Source: Pseudaminobacter soli (ex Zhang et al. 2022)
GTDB lineage: Bacteria > Pseudomonadota > Alphaproteobacteria > Rhizobiales > Rhizobiaceae
Assembly: GCF_014595955.1 (NCBI RefSeq)
Contig: NZ_JABVCF010000019.1
Span: 1 to 64,000, forward strand
Reading direction: 5' to 3'
DNA length: 64,000 bases
In this document: positions 55,208-63,726 of the stretch, in pieces
Numbering within the stretch: the first letter of the stretch is position 1
Layout: every line of letters begins with the position of its first letter
Program-made: the position numbers and the translations under genes
Notes under the pieces: generated by a model
The model's input: only the letters and a program-made list of their open reading frames with translations
What the model was told of the DNA's origin: nothing
The model's database searches: none

Positions 55208-57469
55208 CTAAGGCGTGTTTGCAACGATGCCGGGCGACACGAATCCCGCGGAGGCCGCGATCAACACCGCTTGTGACAGGGTCTGCACACCCAGTCGTTG
55301 CATGACGTGGGCCCGATGTGCCTCGACTGTCCGAGGGCTGATGCCGATCACCCGTCCGATTTCCTTGTTGGTCTTGCCGGCCAACAAGCCTGTCAGAACT
55401 TCGCGCTCCCGTTCCGACATCTCGGCGATCCGAAGCCGAGCCTGGTCCGCCTCCTGGCTCTGCCCATTCGCCCTAAGGGTGCTGGCCGCGGCAGACGCAA
55501 GTGCGGCTAGAAGCTGGTCCGATCTATAGGGGACCTGCAGGAAGTCCACGGCTCCGGCTTTCATCACCTGCACGGCGAAGCTCACGTCGCCTTTGGCGTC
55601 CCCCAGAACAACGACCGGCAGGCCGATGCACCGGGCCTTGAGCTCCCTCAAAACGGTCAGGCCGCCGGAACCAGACCGGCAGACGTCGAGAACGACGCAC
55701 CCGGCCGCGAGAGCTGGGCCTGCCTCCAGAAAGGCTTCGCCGGAAGAAAAGACTCTGGCCCTGTAGCCGGCGTCGCGGAGTATGTGGGCTAGATCCCGAC
55801 GGGAGGTCTCTTCGCCATCGACAACATACACAAAACGCCCCTCATTGCGGGTGATGTCCTGGGCGATGCCGCCGGCTCGGCGAATCTGGCCTTGCGCGTT
55901 CCGAATGGGGAAGAAGGTGTTGCGGATCAAACGTACGACCTGATCCCGCCGGATGATGCGAAATTCCTCAGTGCTGATTTCGCCGAGTTTGACTCGTTCA
56001 AGCGCGCCCCGTGCACGTTGCCGATCATCCGGATGGACGAAGCCGCTCCAACGGTCGGGATCGATGAGGACCGCCTCCCGCGACTCGCCCCAAACAGGCT
56101 CGAAGGCGGGGCTCACATATTCGAGGTACATCGTCTCAAAGTTGAGTATCCAAAGCGTATTGCTGGAGTTGTCGGCGAACTGCCGAAAGCGCGCCTCGCT
56201 CTCACGCAGGGCTGCTTCGGCCCGCGTGCGCTCGGTTATGTCCAGGGCGGCCCCGATGAACGCCACGGGACGGCCGTGCTCGAAAGTGGTCCGACCTTGC
56301 GTGGAAACCCAGCGCTCGACCCCATCTCCGATCCCGATCACGCGGTGTTTAATGGCGTAGAGACCAGAACCGACAGGATCGATGCACTGGGCTATCGCGG
56401 CTTCGACCTGTGGGCGATCCTCGGGATGAATGCCGGACAGAAACACCTGCTCGTCGACATGAGCATCAGGGGGCAGCCCCCACATGGCCTTGAGCCGGGC
56501 ATCCCAGTCCACTGCCCCCGTGACCGGATTCCAGGTGTAGGGTGATAGGCCGACAAGGGCGACGGCAGCCTGGAGCAGCGCCTCGCTTTCGCGCAACGCC
56601 TGCTCTGTGCGCTTCTCGCGGTCGATGTCCTGGACCACGAAGACTGCGCTCAAGCCCTCCTGCGGGGTGTTGCGGAACGGTGCAGCGCTCACCCTTACCC
56701 AGATTTCATGGCCATCGGGAGCTGTGATGAGGAAATCGTTGCCTGGAACAGCCGTTTCACCCCGCAATGCCCTTGCGCTTGGGTAGTCCGATGGGCTGAG
56801 ACGTTGGCCCTCAGGAGTGTAGCCCCGCCAGCGCTCGGCTTGATTGGGATCTCTGGAGGGGACCTTATCGAGGCCGTATCGCTGTAGGAGCTGATTGCTC
56901 AGGGTGATGTTTCCCTGCGGGTCGGCAAGGCCCACACCGACCGGCAGTTGCTCCAGAATGGCAGCAAGCTTGTTCTCGCTATCGCGAAGGGCCGCCTCGG
57001 CTCGAACCCGCTCGGTGGTCTCGTGGACCGTGCACAGCACTCCCCCGACTTCCCCGATTTCGTCGCGAATGGGGCTGTAGGAAAAGGAGAACCAGGTCTG
57101 CTCGGGGTGGCCTCTGCGCGTGAGCGTCAGCGGCAGGTCCTCGAAGTAGCTGGCCTCTCCCCGCATGGCCCGTGTTGCAATGGGGCCGATAACGTCCCAG
57201 GCCTCGGCCCATACGTCGGGAAACGGCCGGCCAAGCGCCTCCGGTTTGTCGCCCAGTATGGGAACATAAGCATCGTTGTAAAAGCTCGTGAGGTCCCGCC
57301 CCCAGGCCATAAAGGTAGGAAAGGCGGAGTTGAGCATGATGTCCAGGGCCGTGCGCAACGACTGCGGCCACGTCTCCATCGGGCCGAGGGGCGTAGCGGC
57401 CCAGTCGTGAGATCGCACGCGCGCGCCCATGGTACCATGATTGGGGGGGAGTGCGGCCGTTCTCTCCAT
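55208..57469 (-). CDS. Four-PAS sensor with degenerate receiver and LuxR DNA-binding domain
   Basis: About 753 residues from ATG 57469 (start uncertain, no strong ribosome site). Four PAS/PAC domains in a row: one around AFPTFMAWGRDLTSFYNDAY, then EQLPVGVGLADPQGNITLSN, SPYTWNPVTGAVDWDARLKA and NTLWILNFETMYLEYVSPAF. Next is a FixJ-like receiver (VYVVDGEETSR... CVVLDVCRSGSGG... GAVDFLQVPYR) and a LuxR HTH (LTGLLAGKTNKEIGRVIGIS). There is no histidine kinase. The receiver keeps the phospho-aspartate but lacks one acidic-pocket residue and the conserved lysine. It looks like a one-protein sensor-regulator, probably sensing redox, light or a small ligand. Confidence 0.85.
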   Translation of the reverse strand: MERTAALPPNHGTMGARVRSHDWAATPLGPMETWPQSLRTALDIMLNSAFPTFMAWGRDLTSFYNDAYVPILGDKPEALGRPFPDVWAEAWDVIGPIATRAMRGEASYFEDLPLTLTRRGHPEQTWFSFSYSPIRDEIGEVGGVLCTVHETTERVRAEAALRDSENKLAAILEQLPVGVGLADPQGNITLSNQLLQRYGLDKVPSRDPNQAERWRGYTPEGQRLSPSDYPSARALRGETAVPGNDFLITAPDGHEIWVRVSAAPFRNTPQEGLSAVFVVQDIDREKRTEQALRESEALLQAAVALVGLSPYTWNPVTGAVDWDARLKAMWGLPPDAHVDEQVFLSGIHPEDRPQVEAAIAQCIDPVGSGLYAIKHRVIGIGDGVERWVSTQGRTTFEHGRPVAFIGAALDITERTRAEAALRESEARFRQFADNSSNTLWILNFETMYLEYVSPAFEPVWGESREAVLIDPDRWSGFVHPDDRQRARGALERVKLGEISTEEFRIIRRDQVVRLIRNTFFPIRNAQGQIRRAGGIAQDITRNEGRFVYVVDGEETSRRDLAHILRDAGYRARVFSSGEAFLEAGPALAAGCVVLDVCRSGSGGLTVLRELKARCIGLPVVVLGDAKGDVSFAVQVMKAGAVDFLQVPYRSDQLLAALASAAASTLRANGQSQEADQARLRIAEMSEREREVLTGLLAGKTNKEIGRVIGISPRTVEAHRAHVMQRLGVQTLSQAVLIAASAGFVSPGIVANTP

Positions 57470-57720
57470 ATTCGTGCTTGAAGTAGAGCGCGAGGAGCGG
57501 AGGTACAGACTCTGGCATTTGAACACCAGATGATGGAGGTGGTTTGGCAATTGTCTCTGCGTGCTGACCGCGTTCGATACCGTCGTGCCGGGAGGGCACA
57601 AGCACGCGAAATTTTATGGACCGCGTGTCTATGCCGGAATAGCGTGCCGCGGGTTGCGCCGCCGCCGGTGGCGAGCACGCGGCGGCCGAAGCCCGTCTTA
57701 TGCAGCACGACATGGCCGCT

Positions 57721-57759
57721 CGCATCGCTTCCGGCTGTTTGTCGAGTACTCTGATCGCT
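57721..57759 (+). repeat. 39-bp stray copy of the SRPBCC gene
   Basis: Identical at 38 of 39 bases to the reverse complement of 59895-59933, which codes for HRFRLFVEYSDR in the SRPBCC gene. Here it lies between two regulators with no continuing homology. Confidence 0.75.
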
Positions 57760-57881
57760 CTGCGCGCGGCGTGCGCGGAAGCCTGCGGAAACCGTGATAC
57801 TCCTTAGGGAAGCTACGGTGTATCGGCGTGCCGATTGGTGCTCAAAGCCTCCGGGCTGCCGACCCAACCGGGACACACGCC

Positions 57882-58589
57882 ATGATCCAGCATGCTGTCA
57901 ATCTAGCGGCCAATAGGCCAAGAAGCAGCTCGGATTTCTCGTCGGGTCGCTGTGAACGTCATCCGCCCGAAGGAGGCAGCTTCGGGACAGCTTCTACCCG
58001 GCAGATCTCCCTTACCTCGGCAGGGAACACGATCTACCGGGAAGGGGAGCCTTGCCGCGCAATTTTCCAGGTTGCGCACGGCCTTGCGCGCACTGTGAAA
58101 CACACGAGCCAAGGCCGCCGGATCATCCAGTCCTTCTGCATGCCTAACGACATCTTCGGAATGAGTTGCACGAGCACCTATATGGCGACGGCCGAGGCCG
58201 TATCGGACCTGCATCTTATGAAGTTCGAACCGGGTCAGTTCGACTCCTGGCTGCACAACGACGGGACCTTTGCTCGCCAACTCTGCACCTGGCTGGTCAG
58301 GAACAGTGAAAGGGTCGAGCAGCTCCGCCTGTTGGCGCGGGGCACGTCGATCGAGAAGCTGTCGTATTTTCTCCTCGACCTGGCCGAAAGGATGTCGGCT
58401 AGAACGCGTGTAGAACTTCAGATGTCGCGCTATGACATCGGAGATTATCTCGGACTTTCGAGCGAGACGGTCAGCCGTGCATTCACGTCGCTGCGCGCTC
58501 GCGGGTACATTTGCACCGATGGACATATCGTGTACCTGCGCAATAAGTCAGGACTGCAGCAGCTCTCGATGGCTTGCAGCACCCGTTAG
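57882..58589 (+). CDS. Crp/Fnr-family transcriptional regulator (FixK-like)
   Basis: 235 residues from ATG 57882 (a longer frame opens at 57828). A cyclic-nucleotide-binding-type domain (TIYREGEPCRAIFQVAHGLA) leads to a C-terminal winged HTH with SRYDIGDYLGLSSETVSRAF, the FNR/FixK recognition helix class. The FNR N-terminal cysteine cluster is not evident, so it is closer to FixK than to an iron-sulfur FNR. It lies beside the PAS-LuxR regulator, divergently, and may control the surrounding stress genes; no clear TTGAT-N4-ATCAA box was spotted. Confidence 0.85.
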   Translation: MIQHAVNLAANRPRSSSDFSSGRCERHPPEGGSFGTASTRQISLTSAGNTIYREGEPCRAIFQVAHGLARTVKHTSQGRRIIQSFCMPNDIFGMSCTSTYMATAEAVSDLHLMKFEPGQFDSWLHNDGTFARQLCTWLVRNSERVEQLRLLARGTSIEKLSYFLLDLAERMSARTRVELQMSRYDIGDYLGLSSETVSRAFTSLRARGYICTDGHIVYLRNKSGLQQLSMACSTR

Positions 58590-59037
58590 GGAGCAGGGGT
58601 AAGTCAGAGTGGCGCAGGAACTCGACCTAGGACAAGGCCATCCGCGCTCGAGATGAAAACGGGCCAGGTCACGACGATGCCTGGGCGGACTGGAATGTCC
58701 TCTCTTCGTCTTTCGCAGCGGGAAGCTGCCGGGCCGGTTCCGAGAAGAGTTTCGGCGCCGGCAGACGTTTGAACCGCTGGCGCATGGGTAGGTCGGGGAT
58801 CCAGTTTGCCCCGTCCTGGCGGGTTGATCCCTCCCTCACCACCATACAGCCCGCCTATGTTGCCTCCCGCCTGTCAGGCGGCGGGCCTTTTCGTTTCGGA
58901 ATGATGCGTCAGGCACGCAGGAACTGACAGCCGTCATGGCTCGCAACCGCGAGTGACTTAGTCTTCCGGGACTATGCCAAGCTGTAATCGTCTGCAGCAA
59001 ACAGCACAGCCAAATAGCCCGGCACGGAGGATTGCGA
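58590..59037. other. Intergenic with possible tRNA 3'-end relic
   Basis: About 450 bases, no gene. At 58826-58849 the bases GGTTGATCCCTCCCTCACCACCA resemble the 3' end of a serine tRNA, but the T-stem does not pair and there is no 5' part. A terminator follows at 58866. GGAGG at 59023-59030 serves the BON gene. Confidence 0.3.
58866..58892 (+). terminator. Rho-independent terminator
   Basis: CCCGCC (58866-58871), a short loop, then GGCGGCGGG and CCTTTT: a GC-rich stem followed by a short T-run. It lies about 280 bases after the Crp/Fnr gene and would end its transcript or that of an unrecognised RNA. Confidence 0.65.
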
Positions 59038-59679
59038 ATGAGACCGGACGGCGACATCAAGCAAGATGTGGAAAGCGAACTCAGATGGGATCCTGACATC
59101 GACGCCTCCGATATCGGCGTTGCAGTAAAGGATGGCGTCGTCACGCTGAGTGGCTTTGTCCGCAGCTACTATCAAAAATATGAGGCTGAGAAGGCTACAA
59201 AACGCGTCAAGGGCGTACTTGGCGTGGCCAACGACATCGAGGTTCGGCTGCCCTCCGAAAAAGAGAAACCCGACCCGGAGATAGCCCGTGCTGCCGTCGA
59301 GGCGATCAAGAACGAACTTCCCTACTCCTTCGAGAATATCAAGGTAGTTGTGAAGAACGGCTGGGTCACGCTCGAAGGCAACGCTGAGTGGGAATATCAG
59401 CGAAATCGCGCCGAAGCGGCCGTGCGCAAGCTCACGGGCGTCAAGGGCATCTCGAATCTGGTGGTGCTGAAGCCGAGCGTTGCTCCATCGGAGATCGAGG
59501 ACGCGCTGAAGCGGATGGCGGAAGTTGATGCGAACCGCGTCACTGTTACCGCCAACGGCGGCGAGGTGGTCTTGAGCGGCACGGTGCGCTCCTGGGCGGA
59601 ACGACAGGAAGCCGAGCGGGCCGCATGGCGGGCGCCCGGCGTCACCAAGGTTGAAAACCGGATCACCATCGTTCCCTGA
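59038..59679 (+). CDS. BON-domain protein (three BON repeats)
   Basis: 213 residues from ATG 59038, with GGAGG eight bases upstream. Three BON repeats are visible, each with a V.V..G.VTL.G pattern: [36 protein letters not shown] and [20 protein letters not shown]. No signal peptide. BON modules bind phospholipid or envelope polymers, and OsmY/Kbp-like proteins are osmotic-stress proteins. It is a clear paralog of the broken gene at 62913-63559, sharing about the same length and repeat order. Confidence 0.85.
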   Translation: MRPDGDIKQDVESELRWDPDIDASDIGVAVKDGVVTLSGFVRSYYQKYEAEKATKRVKGVLGVANDIEVRLPSEKEKPDPEIARAAVEAIKNELPYSFENIKVVVKNGWVTLEGNAEWEYQRNRAEAAVRKLTGVKGISNLVVLKPSVAPSEIEDALKRMAEVDANRVTVTANGGEVVLSGTVRSWAERQEAERAAWRAPGVTKVENRITIVP

Positions 59680-59706
59680 CCCGGTCGAAGACACAGGCTA
59701 CTCGGG

Positions 59707-60150
59707 TCAGGCCCGCAGGGCTGCTGCAAAATCCGCAATGTCCATATCGAGCTCGTCGCTCAGTCGGACCTGCAGAAACGGCGAGAGCATGTCGAGCAGC
59801 GCACGGCCCGTCGAGGCCCTTGAACCCGGGCGGATCGCCAGCGTTAGTCGCGATCCGCTGTCCAGTGCGTCGATGATGAAATCCCGGTCGAAGTAGCGAT
59901 CGGAGTACTCGACAAACAGCCGGAAGCGATGCGGGCGGGTGAATTCGATCACCTCCGACTCGAGGACGGTGTCGGTCCCAAGTAGCAGCCGACGCTCGCG
60001 CAGGCGTGACCCCACGCCCAGGTCGCCCTCTGTCAACAGTTCTACGCTCTGTACTGTTCGCAGGACGAGAGGCCACTCCACCGCATTCGAGACCAGGCTG
60101 AACACCGTCGCGGGTGAGGCAGCCAGCGTCTTGCTCGCATCGATCTGCAT
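59707..60150 (-). CDS. SRPBCC (START-like) family protein
   Basis: 147 residues from ATG 60150, with GGAGA six bases upstream; the frame reads further but without similarity. Helix-grip features: IDASKTLAASPATVFSLVSN, then LGVGSRLRERRLLLG and FTRPHRFRLFVEYSD. These cytoplasmic folds bind hydrophobic ligands; ligand unknown. It converges with the BON gene at 59679. A 39-base piece of it is found again at 57721-57759. Confidence 0.75.
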   Translation of the reverse strand: MQIDASKTLAASPATVFSLVSNAVEWPLVLRTVQSVELLTEGDLGVGSRLRERRLLLGTDTVLESEVIEFTRPHRFRLFVEYSDRYFDRDFIIDALDSGSRLTLAIRPGSRASTGRALLDMLSPFLQVRLSDELDMDIADFAAALRA

Positions 60151-60449
60151 TATTTTCTCCAGGAGAACTAGATTAGCGGTGCCCCGAAGGGCATCTCGGC
60201 CATCCTCGTGGCCTGGAATATGACTAGGGACATTTTCGCCGCGTCCCTGACGATCATCAGTTAAGGGGCACTTCAGTTCCGGTTCGCGCCGTTGCCCGTC
60301 AGCCGGTGCCGGTGATTGCTGATGCCCGTCAGTGTCCTGCACAGTTAGCCAATTACCCTGCGCACGAACGAAGCCGAACTGCCGTGCGCAGCGGTGCGGA
60401 CCGCAGCGCCTAAGCGACCCGGCACGAAACTGCCATACGGAGGCCCGTC
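60151..60449. promoter_or_regulatory. Divergent gap between SRPBCC gene and groES
   Basis: About 300 bases, no gene. It holds the promoters of both genes. GGAGGCCCGTC before 60450 is the groES ribosome site. The inverted repeat typical of CIRCE (TTAGCACTC) was not seen. Confidence 0.35.
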
Positions 60450-60740
60450 ATGAGATTGCTTCCATTGCACGAACGGGTCGTCCTTCGACGCATTGACGTC
60501 GAGGAAACAACAAAGGCGGGCATCATCATTCCCGACACCGCGAAGGAAAAGCCTCAGGAAGCCGAAGTTCTTGCCGTTGGGCCTGGCATTCGGAACGAAA
60601 AGGGGGACCTTCGGGAACTTGGCGTCAAGGTGGGTGACCGCGTCATCTTCGGCAAATGGTCGGGCAGCGAGGTTGTCCTTGATGGGGAGGAGGTCCTCAT
60701 CATGAAGGAGTCGGACATCATCGGCATTCTGGTTGCGTAA
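60450..60740 (+). CDS. groES: Orphan GroES (Cpn10) co-chaperonin
   Basis: 96 residues covering the whole family: [40 protein letters not shown] (mobile loop and roof), [15 protein letters not shown] and [17 protein letters not shown] precedes the ATG. It caps the GroEL chamber. No groEL follows, only a baeRF-like gene, so it is an extra copy that must work with a GroEL from elsewhere. Fits the stress theme of the region. Confidence 0.93.
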   Translation: MRLLPLHERVVLRRIDVEETTKAGIIIPDTAKEKPQEAEVLAVGPGIRNEKGDLRELGVKVGDRVIFGKWSGSEVVLDGEEVLIMKESDIIGILVA

Positions 60741-60947
60741 GATGGGCAAAATGCCATCACTGAATGCCATCTGGTGCCGGCGCCCCGGATCACGCGCACG
60801 CTGCGACCGCGGCTCCCCAGCCTCTCCGCCAGCCTTGTGCCGGTCCATCGCGCGGGAACTGACGCCCGTCACGGCGAACCCGGCAAAAGCCTGCTCAGGT
60901 AGCGAAGTACGAACCCGGACGGGTTCGAGCCGCCGGGTCATTGCGAG

Positions 60948-62128
60948 ATGATGCACGTCGACATCCCGGGGTTGCAGGAGTTCAAGGCGCTCGCGACGGA
61001 GCGGGGGGCGTGCACGTGTCGTTCTATCTGCCGACCTCGCCCCAGCATCCCGAGGCCAACCGGATCGCATTCGAGGATCTGGCCAAGGCCGCCGTCTCGC
61101 AGTTGCGCGAAGCCGGCGTGTCGAAACGCGAGATCGAATGCTTCGAACGACAGGTCGCAGGGCTGTCCGGCCGAGTCCAGGAGAGCCTGGACGACAACAA
61201 GTACCGGCTTAAAGACGGGAACCCACTCGAATCCATCGAAAAGTTCTTGAAATCGCAGGCGCACGGCCTTGGAGTGCTCGCTCGGCCGGAGACGCAGTCC
61301 TTGCACACCTACCGCCTGCCGATCACACCGAAGCTCCTCGTGGAGGTCGCCGACCGGTACCACATGTCGCCTCTGATCCGGACGGTCACATCCCCGCTGG
61401 AGATCTTCGTTCTGGCGATTTCGGAAGACGGCACCCGACTTCTCGACGTCGTCGTGAACATGTCGCCGGCGCGGGTCCCTGTTCCCCACCTGGCTGAAGA
61501 CCCCGCTGACACCCTCCACCGGCCTTCGCTCCATGTGCGGGCCCCGCGCGGCCGGCTTCAGAACCTCGAGGGCGAGAAGGTTCTGGAAGAACAGTATGCG
61601 CGGAAGGTGGACCATGCCGTTCGGGAGGCGCTCGCGGGTCGCTCGACGGCGATGGTGCTGGCCGCGACGGAGCCCATGGCCACCATCTTCCGCAAGGTGA
61701 GCACCTACCCTCATCTCGTCGAGGAGGTCATCGAGGGCAGCCCGGACCACCGCAACGACGCGCAACTCGGCGACGCTGCGCTGCCGATCCTCGACCGCCT
61801 CTACCGGAAAGAAGCGAAAGGCATCGTCGCCCTCTACGATGAGTTGAAGCCTTATCGGGCCACCAGCGACGTCTCCCATGCGGCCCATGCTGCGACAGCT
61901 GGAGCTGTCGACCGGCTGGTCGTCGACCTCGACCAAGTCATCCCCGGCCTGGTCAGCGATATCGACGGCAGCGTGTCCTATGGTGCCTCCGACAATGCTC
62001 AAACCTACTCGGTTCTCGATGAGGTGGCTCGGCGTGCTCTCAGCACGGACGCCCGGGTCCTGTGCGTGACGCAGGAGGTTCTGCCGCCGGGCGCCGCCTT
62101 GGCGGCGACCCTACGTTACGCTTTCTGA
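60948..62128 (+). pseudogene. baeRF-family (release-factor-like) protein, frameshifted at a G-run
   Basis: The N-terminus MMHVDIPGLQEFKALATERG is in one frame; after the G6 run at 61003-61008 the continuation VHVSFYLPTSPQHPEANRIA lies in another and runs to 62128 (about 395 codons in all). One more G would restore a single chain. The body resembles bacterial archaeo-eukaryotic release-factor-like proteins, with a C-terminal eRF1-like domain ending DARVLCVTQEVLPPGAALAA. Role unknown, perhaps in ribosome rescue under stress. It could be a sequencing error, true decay or slippage. Confidence 0.7.
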
Positions 62129-62489
62129 GACCTCACGAAGCGCCCCAAGGGCAGCGGCGCCGGCGCGCTTCATTCCTGCGAACGCTTCGTACGGTCGTGG
62201 TGGCGGTGGACCCAGTCCTCCCGCACGCCAGGGCTGGTCCGAGGGGCTTGCCGCGCAATCCGACTTCTTCGGGGTGGCAGGAGTGGCGTCCAACCTTCTT
62301 CATCAATTGCGTCCAAGGCCCCACGCACATGAAGATCTCATGTCCTCAATTCAGGAGTCGCTTCCAACCTGAAAATGCTCGTCCGAAATCGCCAAAAGGC
62401 TGACGGCTGTCAGTGGTGGTAGCCTCATTCGGAGCGAGAGTGATAGGCGAGCGGGTAGGTCTTTGCTGCCCAAGTCGAGGAGAAGAACC
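62129..62489. other. Intergenic, no gene seen
   Basis: About 360 bases. Frames are short and without similarity. Bases near the right end (GAGGAGAAGAACC) are the ribosome site of the PRC-barrel gene. No clear terminator after the baeRF gene. Confidence 0.35.
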
Positions 62490-62900
62490 ATGGTCACGTT
62501 CACTCGCCGAGACTGCATCGTGCCCGGATTAGGGCTTGGCGCGGCATTCGTAGTCGGTGCGACCCTGCTATCTCCGATTCCAGCAATGTCGCAGGCCGTT
62601 GAGATCGTGAAGGTCGATGTCGCCGCGGTCGCGAACGGCTTCAGGGTCAGCAAGATGCTCGGCTCAAAGGTGACGAACGAAAAGAGGGAAAGCATCGGCA
62701 GTCTTGACGACCTTGTCATCGACAACAAGAAGCAGATTTTTGCCGTCCTCGAGGTCGGCGGGTTCCTGGGACTCGGAGGACATCTGATCGCCGTGCCCTA
62801 CGACTCCCTGAAGATCAGCGACGATGGCAAGAAGATCGAGCTACCGGGAGCCTCACGCGACACTCTTACCGCGCTGACCGAATTCCACTACAGTTCTTAG
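62490..62900 (+). CDS. Exported PRC-barrel-domain protein
   Basis: 136 residues from ATG 62490, with GAGGAG upstream. Signal-like N-terminus (MVTFTRRDCIVPGLGLGAAF, cleavage near AMSQA; the RR could direct Tat export), then a PRC-barrel: RVSKMLGSKVTNEKRESIGS, LDDLVIDNKKQIFAVLEVGG and GGHLIAVPYDSLKIS. PRC barrels are small beta domains found in stress and RNA-related proteins; here it is probably periplasmic. It precedes the second BON gene by 12 bases, so they share a transcript. Confidence 0.85.
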   Translation: MVTFTRRDCIVPGLGLGAAFVVGATLLSPIPAMSQAVEIVKVDVAAVANGFRVSKMLGSKVTNEKRESIGSLDDLVIDNKKQIFAVLEVGGFLGLGGHLIAVPYDSLKISDDGKKIELPGASRDTLTALTEFHYSS

Positions 62901-62912
62901 CGGAGAACAGTC

Positions 62913-63559
62913 ATGAAGACAGACGCTGACATCGAACGGGATGTGAAAGAAGAGCTCAGGTGGGATCCCAATCTCGACGCGAAGGACATCGCCGCCACGA
63001 CGGCGTGGTAACCCTCGCAGGGTTTGTCAAGAGCTATTCCGACAAGTACGAGGCCGAACAGGCCGCAAAGCGGGTGGCCGGGGTGGTGGCGGTCGCGAAC
63101 GACCTTGAGGTCAGGTTGCCGAACATCGATGAGCGCCCTGACCCCGATATCGCCCGCGACGCCGTAGCGGCCCTCCAGCTAGCTCTTCCGCTCACCTGGG
63201 ATAAGATCAAGGTGACTGTGAAGAACGGGTGGGTGACCTTGGAAGGCGAGGTCGACTGGAACTACCGGCGCACCACCGCCGAAACCGCCGTACGACCCAT
63301 CAAGGGCGTGAAAGGGGTCACCAATTCCATTGTGGTGAAGCCTTCGGCCGAACCGTCCGAAATCAAGCAGAAGATCATGGAAGCATTCAAGCGAAACGCA
63401 GAAGTGGACGCCAATCGCATTACGGTCGAGACGCATGGCAACGAGGTGGTGCTCAAGGGGACTGTCAGATCCTGGATCGAGCGCGAAGAAGCTGAGCGCG
63501 TAGCCTGGTCGGCCCCCGGCGTGATCAAGGTCGAGGACCGGATCGTGGTGAGCCCGTGA
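62913..63559 (+). pseudogene. Second BON-domain protein, frameshifted near its start
   Basis: ATG 62913 has a GGAG box and opens MKTDADIERDVKEELRWDPN, closely like the intact paralog at 59038. At about 62988-62996 a small deletion (about five bases relative to the paralog) removes VAVK and shifts the frame, so that reading stops at 63000. The rest, HDGVVTLAGFVKSYSDKYEA through three BON repeats to RIVVSP, is open in another frame to 63559. Ribosomes would need a new start such as 62960. Confidence 0.75.
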
Positions 63560-63726
63560 ATTATCGGTAGCGCCGCTGGCCCGCGCGGCTCTTCACGACT
63601 ACCCCCGGAGGGGTGCAGCCGCTCATGGAGAACCGCCAGGGCGAAGGACGCGATTTGCTGACGACCCTGAGGGCCGGCCGAGAGACGAAGGAGCTACTCT
63701 TCGTCATTCGGCAATGGAGATTTCCG

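Noticed and set aside
60345-61070. 241-codon minus frame across groES
   Set aside because: Shadow of groES and the baeRF-like gene; low-complexity Arg-rich translation without motifs.
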